From Oscillospiraceae bacterium (GTDB taxonomy: Bacteria; Bacillota; Clostridia; Oscillospirales; Ruminococcaceae): a stretch of DNA of 64,000 bases. The stretch spans positions 3,224,001-3,288,000 of the forward strand of contig BQOK01000001.1 in the NCBI GenBank assembly GCA_022835495.1. Direction: 5' to 3'. The position numbers and the translations under genes are program-made. Each line of letters begins with the position of its first letter. Position 1 is the first letter of the stretch. Below, piece by piece: positions 55,789 through 64,000 of the stretch. A model generated the notes under the pieces. It was not told where the DNA came from. It saw nothing but the letters and a program-made list of their open reading frames with translations, and made no database searches.

Positions 55789-58700
55789 TTATACCACCTT
55801 GAGCACCAGGCTGTTCATCCGGTCGGGGTTCGCGTCGCCCGCCGCCCGCGCGGTCACGGTGATGTAGGTCCCCGCGGGCACCGCTTCGTTCACGGTCAGC
55901 ACCCCGTCCGCGCTCAGGGTGGCGCCCTCCACGCGCACGGCCTCCCGGCCGGTGTGGTCGGCCGAAAGCTGGTAGCTCACCGCCGCCTGCATGGGCATGT
56001 GGTACTGGTCGTACACCTGGGCGCTCAGGTCCAGCTGCGCGCCGCGCTGCACGGTGTCCGGCCGGCTGTTGAACAGCACCCGTTCCGCCGCCGGGGCCGC
56101 GGCAGAAAGCTTGATGTGCTTTACCTCCCGCACCTTGTCGTTCACATAGGCGGTCACAAACAGGTCCTGGTTCGCCGCCGCGCCCGCCTGCACGGTGATC
56201 ACGCCGGTGGCCGGGTCAATGCTCACGCCGCTGGGCTTCACCGCCGCCGCGGTGGTGGGGTTATAGCCCTGCACGTCCTTGGAAAAGCGCCAGGTCACGC
56301 CCGCCTCGAAGGGCTGGTCAAACTGGTCCAGCACCTGGGCGGTCATGGGGTAGCTGGCCGCGCCGCTCTCGGGAACCCTCAGGTAGCTGGGGCTGTCGTA
56401 GCCGTTCAGCACCACCGAGGTGGCCCTGGGCGCTTCGTCCTTTTTGTACACGCGGAAGTAGTCGATCACCGCGTCCTTGGGGTAGATGCCCCGGTCCACG
56501 CCCATGCCCGCCGAGCCGTCCAGCTTGCCCGGATACAGGCTGAAAATGGTCATCATGCGGTAATTGGGCGAGCGGTTGGTGCTCTGCACCAGCCTGCCGT
56601 CCAGGTAGAACTTGGTGCCGTTCTCGTCCCACTCAAAGCCGTAGGTGTGGAACTCGTTGATGGCATTGTTCTGGATGTTGGTGCCCGGCACCCACAAATA
56701 CGCCAGATCCTGGCTGCCGTTGGGGTGGATCACCGGCCGCCACAGGTTCGTTTTGTAGCCGCCGTAGGGGGGGTAGGCGTCGGTGGTCTGCTCAATAATG
56801 TCGAACTCGGCGGTCTCGTTGCTGTATTTGCCGTCCGGGTACTGCCCGCCGCCGGAAAGGGCGGCGGTGGGGTGCTGGTCGTCCTGCGTGCCGATCATCC
56901 ACCAGGCAAAATGGCTGCCGTCCTTGGTGTCGGGCAGGCGCATGCGCACCTCAAAATAGCCGTACTTGGTGGCGAACCCGTCAAAGGTGGGCAGCTCGCG
57001 GCTGCCGGTCACGGTGCCGAACCGGTGCAGGTGCTGGCGCTCAAAGGTCTGGATGCCGCTCACCCGCTGGTTTGCGTCCTGGCTGCACCACTGCGCAAGG
57101 TCCGGCGGCGCGGTCAGGATCAGGTTCCCGTCGTCGATCAAATAGTGCCCCTGCGCCAGCTCGTCGGTGGTCCAGCTGCGCAGGTAATAGCCGCTCCATT
57201 TGCGCGGGTCGGGGCCCTCGCCCTCAAATTCCTCGTTGTAAAACAGCACCCAGCCGTCCTTTTCCAGCGGCGAAGCGGGGGTGTCCCGCAGGGCGTTGTT
57301 CTTCACCACCTCCACCTGGGTCTCGGCAAAGGTGTCCGGGTTCGCGGCGCTGGTGGCCACCACGGTCACGGTGCCGCTGGCCGCCAGCTCGCTGGTCACG
57401 TACAAAACGCCCTGCCCGTCCACCGAAACGCCCGCCACCGGCGCTTTCAGCGAATAGAGCACCCCGCCCTCCTGCTTTTCGCCCTGCTCGTTGAACAGCG
57501 CGGCGGTCACGTTGCGGCGGGTCTTCCCGCTGGCGGGGGCGGTCACCGCCTCCTGCCCGGTCAGGGATACCGTGGTAAAGGCGATGTAGGGCTCGCTCAC
57601 GATCGGCTCCTCGCTGGTGATCGAGGCGCCGTAAAAGCCCAGGTTCGCCCAGCTCGGGTCGGCGCTGTTGTCGCTCAGGGTAAAGCGCACCACCAGCGGC
57701 TCCTCGGCCTCGGTGCCGGTGTATTGGAAGATATACCGGTAAAGCTGTGTGGTCTTCTGGCCGTTGCGCAGGGGGGCCACCTCCACCGCCGCGTCGCCCA
57801 TGGCGGCCGTCACGTCAATGTTCGCGCCCGCGTAGCTGCCCGCAAAAATGGTCAGGGTGCGCTGCACCCCCGCCTTGGAGGGGGCGGTAAACGTGCCGGT
57901 GCTGCCCAGGCCGGTGTAGGCGGTCAGCTTGCTGCTGCCGCTGGCGGCGGCCGTCACCGCGCCGTTTGTATACGAGAGCTTCACGTTCGACCAGTCGGTA
58001 ATGGCGCTGGCGCCGCTGTTGGGGCCGGTGCCCGCCGCGCCCTCAAAGCGCAGCCGCGCGCCGCCCATGCGGGCCTTGCTGTTGTAGCGGGGCACACTGT
58101 CCAGGTGCACCCAGTCCACCACGTCGGCGGCCGAAAAGTCCGCCGTCATGGTGGTGGCCGAGCCCTTGGCAAAGCTGTCGGCGCTTTTCAGCACAACGCC
58201 CGGCGCCGCGGGCTCGTCGCTGGGCTGCAGAATGCGCGCGCCCACAAACCCCAGCGAGGCCCACTTGGTGTCGTAGCCGTCGTCGGTCAGTTCAAAGCGC
58301 ACCACCAGCGGTTCCTCGCCGGTGTAGGTAAAAGTGTATTTTGCCAGCCGTCCCGCCTTGCCGCCCGCCGTAAAGGGGGCGGCGGTGGCCGCCGCCCCGC
58401 CGCGGGCCGCAGTGACCTGCACTTCCTTGGCGGCCCAGCTGCCCATGTAGATCTCCAGCGTGCGGGTCACGCCCGCCGCGCCCGGCGCGGTAAAGGTGCC
58501 GGTGCTGCCCTTGCCGGTGTAAAACCGGAAGGACGCATCGCCCGAGGCGGTGATCGGGTTTGTGCCGTCGGTATAGCTGAAGGCAAAATTCGTCCAGTCG
58601 GCAGAGGCCGAGGCGCTGCCGGTGCCCTCAAAGCGCAGCCGGTCGCCCGCCACGTTCGCCTTGCTGTTGTACGAACCGGCGGCGTTGATGTGCACCCAGT

Positions 58701-59049
58701 CCGCCACATCGCTGGCCGAGGCGTTCACCGGGTTTGCCTCGCCGCCCGCGGTGGCGTAGTACACCGGCCCCTCCGCACTCACGTCCGGCGCGGGCTCCGC
58801 CGCCGGGGCGGCTTCCTCCGCGGGGGCGGGCGTGGGGTCTGCCGTTCCTTCTTCCGCGGGCCCGCTTTCAGGCAGCGCCTGCCCGCTCCCGCCGGGTTCG
58901 GCGGGCTGCGGCGGGTCCGCCGGTTCCAGGGCTGCGGCGGCCTGCGGGGCCGGGGCGGCGGTGGGTTCGGCCCCCGCCGCAAAGGCCGGGGGCAGGCTGC
59001 CCAGTGCCAGGGCCAGGGCCAGGGCCAGCCCGGTGATGCGTTTCAACAT
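55789..59049 (-). CDS. Secreted GH16 endo-beta-glucanase with two N-terminal repeat modules
   Basis: A 1086-aa secreted protein. Signal peptide (MLKRITGLALALALALGSL, cleavage near AFA) and Pro/Ala/Glu linker. Two ~170-aa repeats (about 90-425) follow, each with DWVH...YNSKA...RLRFEG and EPLVVRFEL or EPLVVRFTL. Then a Big-type domain and a GH16 catalytic domain at about 530-830 with NETAEFDIIEQT (ExDxxE catalytic motif), WPG-like GYFEVRMRLPDTKDGSHFAWWMIG and FHTYGFEWDENGTKFYLDG. Two C-terminal Ig-like domains end the protein. No LPXTG signal is visible. It likely cuts beta-1,3(-1,4)-glucans outside the cell, with oligomers taken up by the adjoining importer (inference). Confidence 0.88.
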   Translation of the reverse strand: MLKRITGLALALALALGSLPPAFAAGAEPTAAPAPQAAAALEPADPPQPAEPGGSGQALPESGPAEEGTADPTPAPAEEAAPAAEPAPDVSAEGPVYYATAGGEANPVNASASDVADWVHINAAGSYNSKANVAGDRLRFEGTGSASASADWTNFAFSYTDGTNPITASGDASFRFYTGKGSTGTFTAPGAAGVTRTLEIYMGSWAAKEVQVTAARGGAAATAAPFTAGGKAGRLAKYTFTYTGEEPLVVRFELTDDGYDTKWASLGFVGARILQPSDEPAAPGVVLKSADSFAKGSATTMTADFSAADVVDWVHLDSVPRYNSKARMGGARLRFEGAAGTGPNSGASAITDWSNVKLSYTNGAVTAAASGSSKLTAYTGLGSTGTFTAPSKAGVQRTLTIFAGSYAGANIDVTAAMGDAAVEVAPLRNGQKTTQLYRYIFQYTGTEAEEPLVVRFTLSDNSADPSWANLGFYGASITSEEPIVSEPYIAFTTVSLTGQEAVTAPASGKTRRNVTAALFNEQGEKQEGGVLYSLKAPVAGVSVDGQGVLYVTSELAASGTVTVVATSAANPDTFAETQVEVVKNNALRDTPASPLEKDGWVLFYNEEFEGEGPDPRKWSGYYLRSWTTDELAQGHYLIDDGNLILTAPPDLAQWCSQDANQRVSGIQTFERQHLHRFGTVTGSRELPTFDGFATKYGYFEVRMRLPDTKDGSHFAWWMIGTQDDQHPTAALSGGGQYPDGKYSNETAEFDIIEQTTDAYPPYGGYKTNLWRPVIHPNGSQDLAYLWVPGTNIQNNAINEFHTYGFEWDENGTKFYLDGRLVQSTNRSPNYRMMTIFSLYPGKLDGSAGMGVDRGIYPKDAVIDYFRVYKKDEAPRATSVVLNGYDSPSYLRVPESGAASYPMTAQVLDQFDQPFEAGVTWRFSKDVQGYNPTTAAAVKPSGVSIDPATGVITVQAGAAANQDLFVTAYVNDKVREVKHIKLSAAAPAAERVLFNSRPDTVQRGAQLDLSAQVYDQYHMPMQAAVSYQLSADHTGREAVRVEGATLSADGVLTVNEAVPAGTYITVTARAAGDANPDRMNSLVLKVV

Positions 59050-59090
59050 ACGTTTGACCTCCTGTGTATTAATCGTGGGAAGATCCGTCC

Positions 59091-59135
59091 AAAAACGCCC
59101 GGGCCGCGCCTTTTCAGGGCCGCCGGCCCGGGCGT
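59091..59135 (-). terminator. Hairpin between MalG-type permease and GH16
   Basis: On the minus strand ACGCCCGGGCC (59135-59125, reading complement) pairs with GGCCCGGGCGT (59105-59095), then TTTTGG. It would reduce transcription into the GH16 gene. Confidence 0.7.
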
Positions 59136-59182
59136 GCACAAAAACCGTTGTTTATTTTGGCAAAAGCTGCGCCGGCAGGCGC

Positions 59183-60022
59183 TCACCCCTTCACGCTGCC
59201 CACGGCCAGGCCCTTGATGATGTGCTTTTGCATCAGCAGGAAGAAGATCACCAGCGGCATCACGCCCAGCACCATCATGGGGAACATGTCCGTCCAGTTG
59301 GTGGAAAAACGCCCCACATTGCTGTTCACCGCCAGCAAAATGGTGTGGCTGTTCTTGGATTGCAGGAACATTAGGGGGGTCAAAAAGTCGTTCCAGATCG
59401 CAATCGAGTTCATCACCGCCAGCGTGGCGATCACCGGCCGCAGCAGCGGCACGGTCACCCGGAAAAACGCGCCCCACACGCTGCACCCGTCAATGTAGGC
59501 TGCCTCCTCGATCTCCACCGGCACGCTGGCCGAGATAAAGTTTTTCATGAACAGGATCGCCATGGGCAGGTTCACCGCAATGTCGATCAGCACCACGCTC
59601 AGGATGTTGTTCATCAGCCCCAGCGCGCGCACCAGCTTGTACTGGGTCATAATGCTCATCTGAAAGGGCACCATCATGCCCGACAGCAGCACAAAAAACA
59701 TCACGGTGTTGAACCGGCTTTTGCGCCGGGCCAGCACGTAAGACGCCATGGCCGCCAGGATCAGCATACCGCCCAGCGCCAGCACGGTGATCACCAGCGT
59801 GTTTTTGAACACGTGGGGGTAGTCCATGCTCTGCCAGGCCTTCAGATAGCCCTCAAAATGCCACTCGGCAGGCAGGGCCAGGGGGTGGTTGGTCGCGTCG
59901 TAGGGGGTTTTGAAGGTGGTGATAACCAGGTAGTAGATGGGCAGCATCATCACAAAGGTGAGCGCAATAAACAAAACTTCGCGCACGCCCAGCCAAAAGC
60001 CCCTTTTCGCCTTGATGCTCAT
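59183..60022 (-). CDS. Sugar ABC transporter permease, MalG type
   Basis: A 279-aa CUT1 permease with six membrane helices. The EAA loop is EEAAYIDGCSVWGAFFRVTVPLLRP and the C-terminus is KGLAVGSVKG, as in MalG proteins. ATG 60022 overlaps the stop of the first permease (ATGA). It pairs with that protein; the ATPase is not encoded here, so a shared MsmX-type ATPase is likely. Confidence 0.92.
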   Translation of the reverse strand: MSIKAKRGFWLGVREVLFIALTFVMMLPIYYLVITTFKTPYDATNHPLALPAEWHFEGYLKAWQSMDYPHVFKNTLVITVLALGGMLILAAMASYVLARRKSRFNTVMFFVLLSGMMVPFQMSIMTQYKLVRALGLMNNILSVVLIDIAVNLPMAILFMKNFISASVPVEIEEAAYIDGCSVWGAFFRVTVPLLRPVIATLAVMNSIAIWNDFLTPLMFLQSKNSHTILLAVNSNVGRFSTNWTDMFPMMVLGVMPLVIFFLLMQKHIIKGLAVGSVKG

Positions 60023-60927
60023 TGCAGGCTGTCCCCCCATTTCCCAAGATATTTCTGCTGGAACACGGTGATCGCCATCACGATCACCAGGAACACCGCG
60101 CCCATGGCGCAGGCGTAGCCGTGAAAGCCCTCGGTAAAGCCCTTTTTCATCATCAGCGACACGATGGATTCCGTCTTGCCGTTGGGCCCGCCGTTGGTGA
60201 GCGCGTAAATGATGTCGAACACCTTCAGGCCGTTGATCATGCCGGTCACCACGTTAAAGCTGATGGCCGGGAACAGCATGGGCAGCGTGACCCGCATGAA
60301 CTTCTGCACGGCCGACGCGCCGTCAATGTCCGCCGCCTCGTACAGGTCGGTGGGGATGGACTGCAGGTTTGCCAGGTAGATGGTCATGGTCCAGCCGGCC
60401 CACTGCCACACGCTCACAAAAATAATGCATTTCAGCGCGATGGATGCGTCGCCCAGAAAGTTCACCTTGCCCATGCCGAAAAAGCGCAGGATCTGGTTGA
60501 TCAGCCCAAAGTCCGAGGTGGAGAGCATGTAGTTCCACAAATAGCCGATGATCAGGGTCGAGAGCACCGCCGGGAAGTACCACACCGCCCGCAAAAAGTT
60601 TTTGGTCTTGAACTTCGAGTCCAGCACCAAAGCCAGCGCAAGGCCGGCCACGCTTTGCAGGATGGTGGCGCAGATGGCGTAGACAAACGAGTTCCGGATG
60701 CCGATCAGCACGCTCTTGTCCTTGAACAGGCGGATGTAGTTGTCAAACCAGATAAAGGTCTCGCGGCCCGAGTTCAAATCGTTCCAGTTGGTAAAGCTCT
60801 TGAAAATGGTGCTGACGGCGGGGTATAAAATGAACACCCCAAAAATCAGCAGTGCCGGAAGCAAAAACGCCTCAAATTGGATCGTGGTCTTGTGTTTGCG
60901 CCAGTAAGCGCGCGCCTTTTCGGGCAC
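60019..60927 (-). CDS. Sugar ABC transporter permease, MalF type
   Basis: A 302-aa CUT1 permease. Six helices, with FLLPALLIFGVFILYPAVSTI near the start, EAADIDGASAVQKFMRVTLPML (EAA loop) and TEGFHGYACAMGAVFLVIVMA in the last helices. GTG 60927 follows AGAAAGGGTGACC. It lies downstream of the binding-protein gene, separated by a terminator. Confidence 0.92.
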   Translation of the reverse strand: MPEKARAYWRKHKTTIQFEAFLLPALLIFGVFILYPAVSTIFKSFTNWNDLNSGRETFIWFDNYIRLFKDKSVLIGIRNSFVYAICATILQSVAGLALALVLDSKFKTKNFLRAVWYFPAVLSTLIIGYLWNYMLSTSDFGLINQILRFFGMGKVNFLGDASIALKCIIFVSVWQWAGWTMTIYLANLQSIPTDLYEAADIDGASAVQKFMRVTLPMLFPAISFNVVTGMINGLKVFDIIYALTNGGPNGKTESIVSLMMKKGFTEGFHGYACAMGAVFLVIVMAITVFQQKYLGKWGDSLQ

Positions 60928-61022
60928 AGGCGGTCACCCTTTCTCTGAAAAATAGCCGCGGCAGCGCGGGGGTTGTTTTGCCCTTTTCGGCCCCAAACCC
61001 CGGGCCCCGGGCAAAAATTTGC

Positions 61023-61060
61023 AAAAAGCGGCCGGCGGGCGACGATGCCCTGCCGGCCGC
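61023..61060 (-). terminator. Terminator between solute-binding protein and permeases
   Basis: On the minus strand GCGGCCGGCAGGGC (61060-61047) pairs with GCCCGCCGGCCGC (61040-61028), one mismatch, followed by TTTTT (61027-61023). Confidence 0.88.
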
Positions 61061-61069
61061 AATACGGGT

Positions 61070-62380
61070 TTAACCCAGTTTCGACATAACCTCTTCGTTC
61101 TTGGCGTCGGTGGCCTGCATCACCTCTTCAAGGGTGGTGTCGCCCGCCACAAAGCCCTGCAGCTGCTTGCCGAACTCGTCGTACACGCCGGCGTTCCACT
61201 GGCTCCAGGGAGCGTAGATGTGGCCGGCCGCGAACACTTCCTTGCAGCCGTCGTACTCAGCGGGCATCTCAAACTCCACGCCCTTCACGTAAGACGAGCC
61301 GCCCTGGTTGTTCTCCCAGTAGGCCTTCTGGCCCTCGGGGCTGCTGATGAGCTCCAGCACGCTCAGCGCGGCGGCCAGCTTTTCCTCGTTGCCGCTTTCG
61401 CCCAGCTTGGAGTTCACGCCAAAGCGGATGCCGGGGCCGCCGAACAGCCAGCCGGTGTCGCCCTTGTTGCCCACGTAGGGCATCATGTCGATCTTGATGT
61501 CGGGGTTCTTGCCGTAGATGGCGTCCACGTCCCACGGGCCGGAATCGAACATCGCGGCCTTGCCGGTAGCAAATTCATCCAGCGCCTGGTCGTAATCCAT
61601 GCCCAGGTCCTCGGCGGTCACATAGCCCTTTTCCACCACCTCGGCCCATTTGTCCAGGTAGGGGCCCCAGCTCTCGGCCATCTTCACCTTGCCGGCGGCG
61701 TAGTCCTTATCCCAGCTCATGCCCTCGGGCTGGCGCAAAAATTCGCCGGTCACATAGCTCATGGCGTAGTGCATTAAGTAGTTGGGGTTCTTGATGGGGT
61801 TTGCCAGGGGCTTCACGCCCTCGGCCGCGATCTTGTCGCACAGCTCCAGCCACTCGTCGTAGGTCTTGGGGATGGTCCAGCCGTGCTCCTCGAACATGCC
61901 CTTGTTGTAGAAGTAGCCGCCGAACCAGGACGGGCCGGGGATCACGTAGGAGCGGCCGTCCACGGCCAGCTCGTTCAAAACGGATTCCTGGTAGTTCTGC
62001 ATAAAGGGCTGGTCGGTGATGTCCAGCACCCAGCCGGCCTGCACCTCGGTGGGCACGTATTCCACGGCCAGGATGTCCGGGCCCTCGCCCGCGTTCATCT
62101 GGGTCTTGTACACCGTGGCAAACGAGGTGGTGTCCACAAATTCAAACTGGAAGTCCACGTTGGGCAGCTTTTCATTGATCAGGTCGATCAGGGCCTGCAT
62201 GCTCTCCTCTTTGTTCCAGTACATGAACCGGATGGGGATCTTTTCGCCGCTGGCCTGGCCGCCGGTGGACCCCGCCGGGGTGCTGGGCGTTCCGGGCGCA
62301 GAGCCCGCCCCGCCGCCGCAGCCTGCCAGCAGGCTCAGGCACAGCGCCGCAGCAGACAACATCGCTACGAACTTCTTCAT
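61070..62380 (-). CDS. Sugar ABC transporter solute-binding lipoprotein (CUT1)
   Basis: A 436-aa lipoprotein (lipobox LAGC, Cys21, Ser/Pro/Gly linker). Mature part with IPIRFMYWNKEESMQAL, AGEGPDILAVEYVP, SYVIPGPSWFGGYFYNKGMF and a C-terminal lobe ending EEVMSKLG. It captures an oligosaccharide, likely from the GH16 product. AAGGAGGAAAT precedes ATG 62380. It has an extended -10 promoter at 62451-62459. Confidence 0.93.
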   Translation of the reverse strand: MKKFVAMLSAAALCLSLLAGCGGGAGSAPGTPSTPAGSTGGQASGEKIPIRFMYWNKEESMQALIDLINEKLPNVDFQFEFVDTTSFATVYKTQMNAGEGPDILAVEYVPTEVQAGWVLDITDQPFMQNYQESVLNELAVDGRSYVIPGPSWFGGYFYNKGMFEEHGWTIPKTYDEWLELCDKIAAEGVKPLANPIKNPNYLMHYAMSYVTGEFLRQPEGMSWDKDYAAGKVKMAESWGPYLDKWAEVVEKGYVTAEDLGMDYDQALDEFATGKAAMFDSGPWDVDAIYGKNPDIKIDMMPYVGNKGDTGWLFGGPGIRFGVNSKLGESGNEEKLAAALSVLELISSPEGQKAYWENNQGGSSYVKGVEFEMPAEYDGCKEVFAAGHIYAPWSQWNAGVYDEFGKQLQGFVAGDTTLEEVMQATDAKNEEVMSKLG

Positions 62381-62450
62381 AAAATTTCCTCCTTAAAAAC
62401 GCGTCTTTGCGCACCGCCTTTGCTGGGGGCGGCGCCCTCTTGCTGCTCTC

Positions 62451-62459
62451 ATTATAGCA
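62451..62459 (-). promoter_or_regulatory. Extended -10 promoter of the glucan importer
   Basis: The minus strand reads TGCTATAAT (62459-62451), a TGn-extended -10 with no good -35. This fits activation by a response regulator working with the kinase encoded upstream (inference). Confidence 0.55.
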
Positions 62460-62502
62460 GTCGTAACGGCGCGCTTTCCATTTCAAAAATTTATGAAACC
62501 TT

Positions 62503-64000
62503 TCAAAAATCCCGCTTCCGTATGCGCAGGAACGCGGTGGTGCCCCCGCCCGGGCGGCTCTCCACATACACCCCGCACGCCTCGCCGAACACCAGCTTGA
62601 TGCGCTCGTTCACGTTTTTCAGCCCGTAGCCCGCCGTTTCCCGCGCGGTCAGCGAGGCCGCGAACTCCGGGTCCATGCCCACCCCGTTGTCGCTCACCGC
62701 AAACAAAATGTCCCCGCCCTGCACCTCGGCCCGGATCACCAGCTTGCCCCGCACGCCCTCGTGCTCGTCGATGCCGTGCAGGATCGCGTTCTCCACCAGG
62801 GGCTGCAGGGTAAAGTTCACGGTGGCGCAGTCGTACACCGCCTCGTCCACCTGGTATTCCACGTCAAAATCGTACTCGTGCATCACCAGCTGCAGTTCCA
62901 CATAGGCCCGCACGTTGTCCAATTCGCCCTTCACGGCAATGCGGTTTTCGCCCCGGTTCAGGCTGGTGCGGTAAAATTGCGACAGCAGCCCCGCAATGCG
63001 GCTGATCTCGGGGCTGTCCGCCTCAATGGCCTTCCAGTTGATCAGCGACAGGGTGTTGTACAAAAAGTGCGGGTTGATCTGGCTTTGCAGGCTTTTCAGC
63101 TCCGCGTCCTTCTGGGTGATCTGGCTGGTGTACACCTGGTCGATCAGCTCGTTTACCCGCCGCAGCATGCGCCCAAAGCCGTTGGTCAGCTGGCCGATCT
63201 CGTCCTTCGAGTCCGAGTGGATGCTCACCCCCAGATCGCCCTGCTCCACCAGCGCCATCTTCTGGCCCAGCTTGTCGATCCGGCGCACCAGCGTGCGCGA
63301 GAAAAGCCACACGAACAGCAGCATCACCGCCAGGCAGGCCGCCACCGTTACAATGGTGTACCACAAAATCACCCCCGCCCGCTGGGTGTAGGCGCTGGGG
63401 GTGTAGTAGTAAAGGTTCCAGCCCCCGCTCTCCACAAAATCGCTGGCGCAGAAATAGTCGCCCCCGGCGGTGCGCAGGCGGCCCTCGCCGCCCTGCTCCA
63501 CCAGCTCGCGCAGCAGCTCCTCCGGCTCGCCCGCCGCCCCGGGGATGTTGGTGTAGTGGTACACAAGGCTGCCCTCGCCGTCGGTCAGAAAAAAGCCGCA
63601 GGGCGCCTCCTGCCGGCGCAGCACGCTGCCCATCAGGTATTCGGTGTTCATGCGCATGTGCACCACGCCGATCAGCACCTGTGCGCCGGAATCGTAAATG
63701 CGGCGGCTGGCGTACAATTCGCCCCCGTCAAAAAACCAGCGGGTGTCGCTCTGGGCGCAGGCGGTGCGGTACCACTCCTCGCCCTGCACCGCGCCGCTGG
63801 GCTCCAAAAACGAGCCGATGGGCCGGGTCAGGTAGTCGGCGTAAATGGTCAGCTTGCGGAAGTCCCGGTTAATGCTCATGTTGTACCACGACAGCGGCTC
63901 AAAATAATTGTTTAGCCGCTGCGAAAGCTCGTACCACTGGATGTCCGAATCCGATAATTCCTCCATCACATAGGGGCAGAACGCGGTAAAGCGGATGAAC
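62503..64000 (-). CDS. YesM-type sensor histidine kinase (N-terminus beyond window)
   Basis: At least 498 codons of a two-component kinase. The visible part has an extracytoplasmic sensor domain (up to about residue 180 of what is seen), a membrane helix (VILWYTIVTVAACLAVMLLFVWLF), HAMP (RRIDKLGQKMALVEQGDLGV), the phospho-His in QINPHFLYNTL, and an ATPase domain with LVENAILHG, NGVGMDPE and GYGLKNVNERIKLVFG. The frame is open to position 64000, so the start lies outside. Its regulator gene is presumably upstream. It is likely to control the adjacent importer and glycosidases. Confidence 0.94.
   Translation of the reverse strand, partial: FIRFTAFCPYVMEELSDSDIQWYELSQRLNNYFEPLSWYNMSINRDFRKLTIYADYLTRPIGSFLEPSGAVQGEEWYRTACAQSDTRWFFDGGELYASRRIYDSGAQVLIGVVHMRMNTEYLMGSVLRRQEAPCGFFLTDGEGSLVYHYTNIPGAAGEPEELLRELVEQGGEGRLRTAGGDYFCASDFVESGGWNLYYYTPSAYTQRAGVILWYTIVTVAACLAVMLLFVWLFSRTLVRRIDKLGQKMALVEQGDLGVSIHSDSKDEIGQLTNGFGRMLRRVNELIDQVYTSQITQKDAELKSLQSQINPHFLYNTLSLINWKAIEADSPEISRIAGLLSQFYRTSLNRGENRIAVKGELDNVRAYVELQLVMHEYDFDVEYQVDEAVYDCATVNFTLQPLVENAILHGIDEHEGVRGKLVIRAEVQGGDILFAVSDNGVGMDPEFAASLTARETAGYGLKNVNERIKLVFGEACGVYVESRPGGGTTAFLRIRKRDF

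Noticed and set aside
54718-59217. Very long plus-strand open frame opposite GH31 and GH16
   Set aside because: A mirror frame of high-GC genes: rich in Gly, His, Arg and Val, no ribosome site, no recognisable motif. The minus strand holds clear catalytic motifs. Similar frames opposite pheT (18214-20127) and the surface protein (26265-28949) were dropped for the same reason.
1-64000. CRISPR array, tRNA or rRNA genes, prophage or a known anti-phage system
   Set aside because: No regular spaced repeats, cloverleaf sequences, phage structural genes or defence proteins were seen. This was read by eye, so short RNAs could be missed.

Overview
The window is high-GC DNA with dense operons, Shine-Dalgarno sites close to AGGAGG and intrinsic terminators. 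It carries a T-box, a preQ1-III riboswitch, dipicolinate synthase, VanW, a BMP-type nucleoside importer and CUT1 sugar importers. This fits an anaerobic, probably spore-forming gut Clostridia of the Oscillospiraceae/Ruminococcaceae type. The assignment is inference from gene content. I saw no rRNA, tRNA, CRISPR array, prophage or recognisable defence island.

Layout, left to right. Positions 1-6.5 kb hold a sugar ABC importer (solute-binding lipoprotein, then permease, minus strand) behind a consensus promoter with paired 18-bp palindromic operators. Next come a small membrane protein, an IS3-family element, a PFK-family kinase and a LacI regulator. Positions 6.5-16.2 kb hold a preQ1-III riboswitch with queT, a HAD hydrolase, dpaAB, murC, vanW-dltA-dltC, a NiCo riboswitch with a CDF metal exporter, and acpS-mazF. 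Positions 16.2-20 kb are a Phe T-box with pheST. Positions 20-26.3 kb are a small type IV pilus-like operon (transglutaminase lipoprotein, PilC, four small membrane or pilin-like proteins, PilT, BTAD regulator). Positions 26.3-34.1 kb hold a 1041-aa surface protein, cca, two RmlD-like reductases, nnrE and a small coiled-coil protein.

Positions 34.2-39.3 kb are a BMP-type nucleoside importer. Positions 39.5-41 kb are a second IS3-family element. Positions 41-46 kb hold a YhfC-type membrane protein, a UPF0145 protein, a membrane MerR, a DEAD-box helicase, a DUF2461-like protein and an ECF-like sigma factor. Positions 46.1-50.8 kb are the pyrC-F-K-D-E operon, with an apparent leader peptide and attenuator. 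Positions 50.8-54 kb hold an L,D-transpeptidase and a sigma/anti-sigma cassette with a small secreted protein. Positions 54.2-64 kb are a beta-glucan-type locus: GH31, secreted GH16, two permeases, a solute-binding lipoprotein and a YesM-type histidine kinase cut by the window end.

Most unusual observation: the two unrelated IS3-family elements each sit inside the hairpin of an intrinsic terminator. The target duplications and reconstructed terminators are visible in the sequence. Each element also folds its transposase ribosome-binding site into a hairpin when it is transcribed from outside. Other strong signals are a pyrBI-like leader-peptide attenuator before pyrC, a complete NiCo riboswitch with an overlapping terminator, a preQ1-III riboswitch, and 11-bp-phased direct repeats at the surface-protein promoter that resemble binding sites for SARP/BTAD regulators, one of which is encoded nearby.
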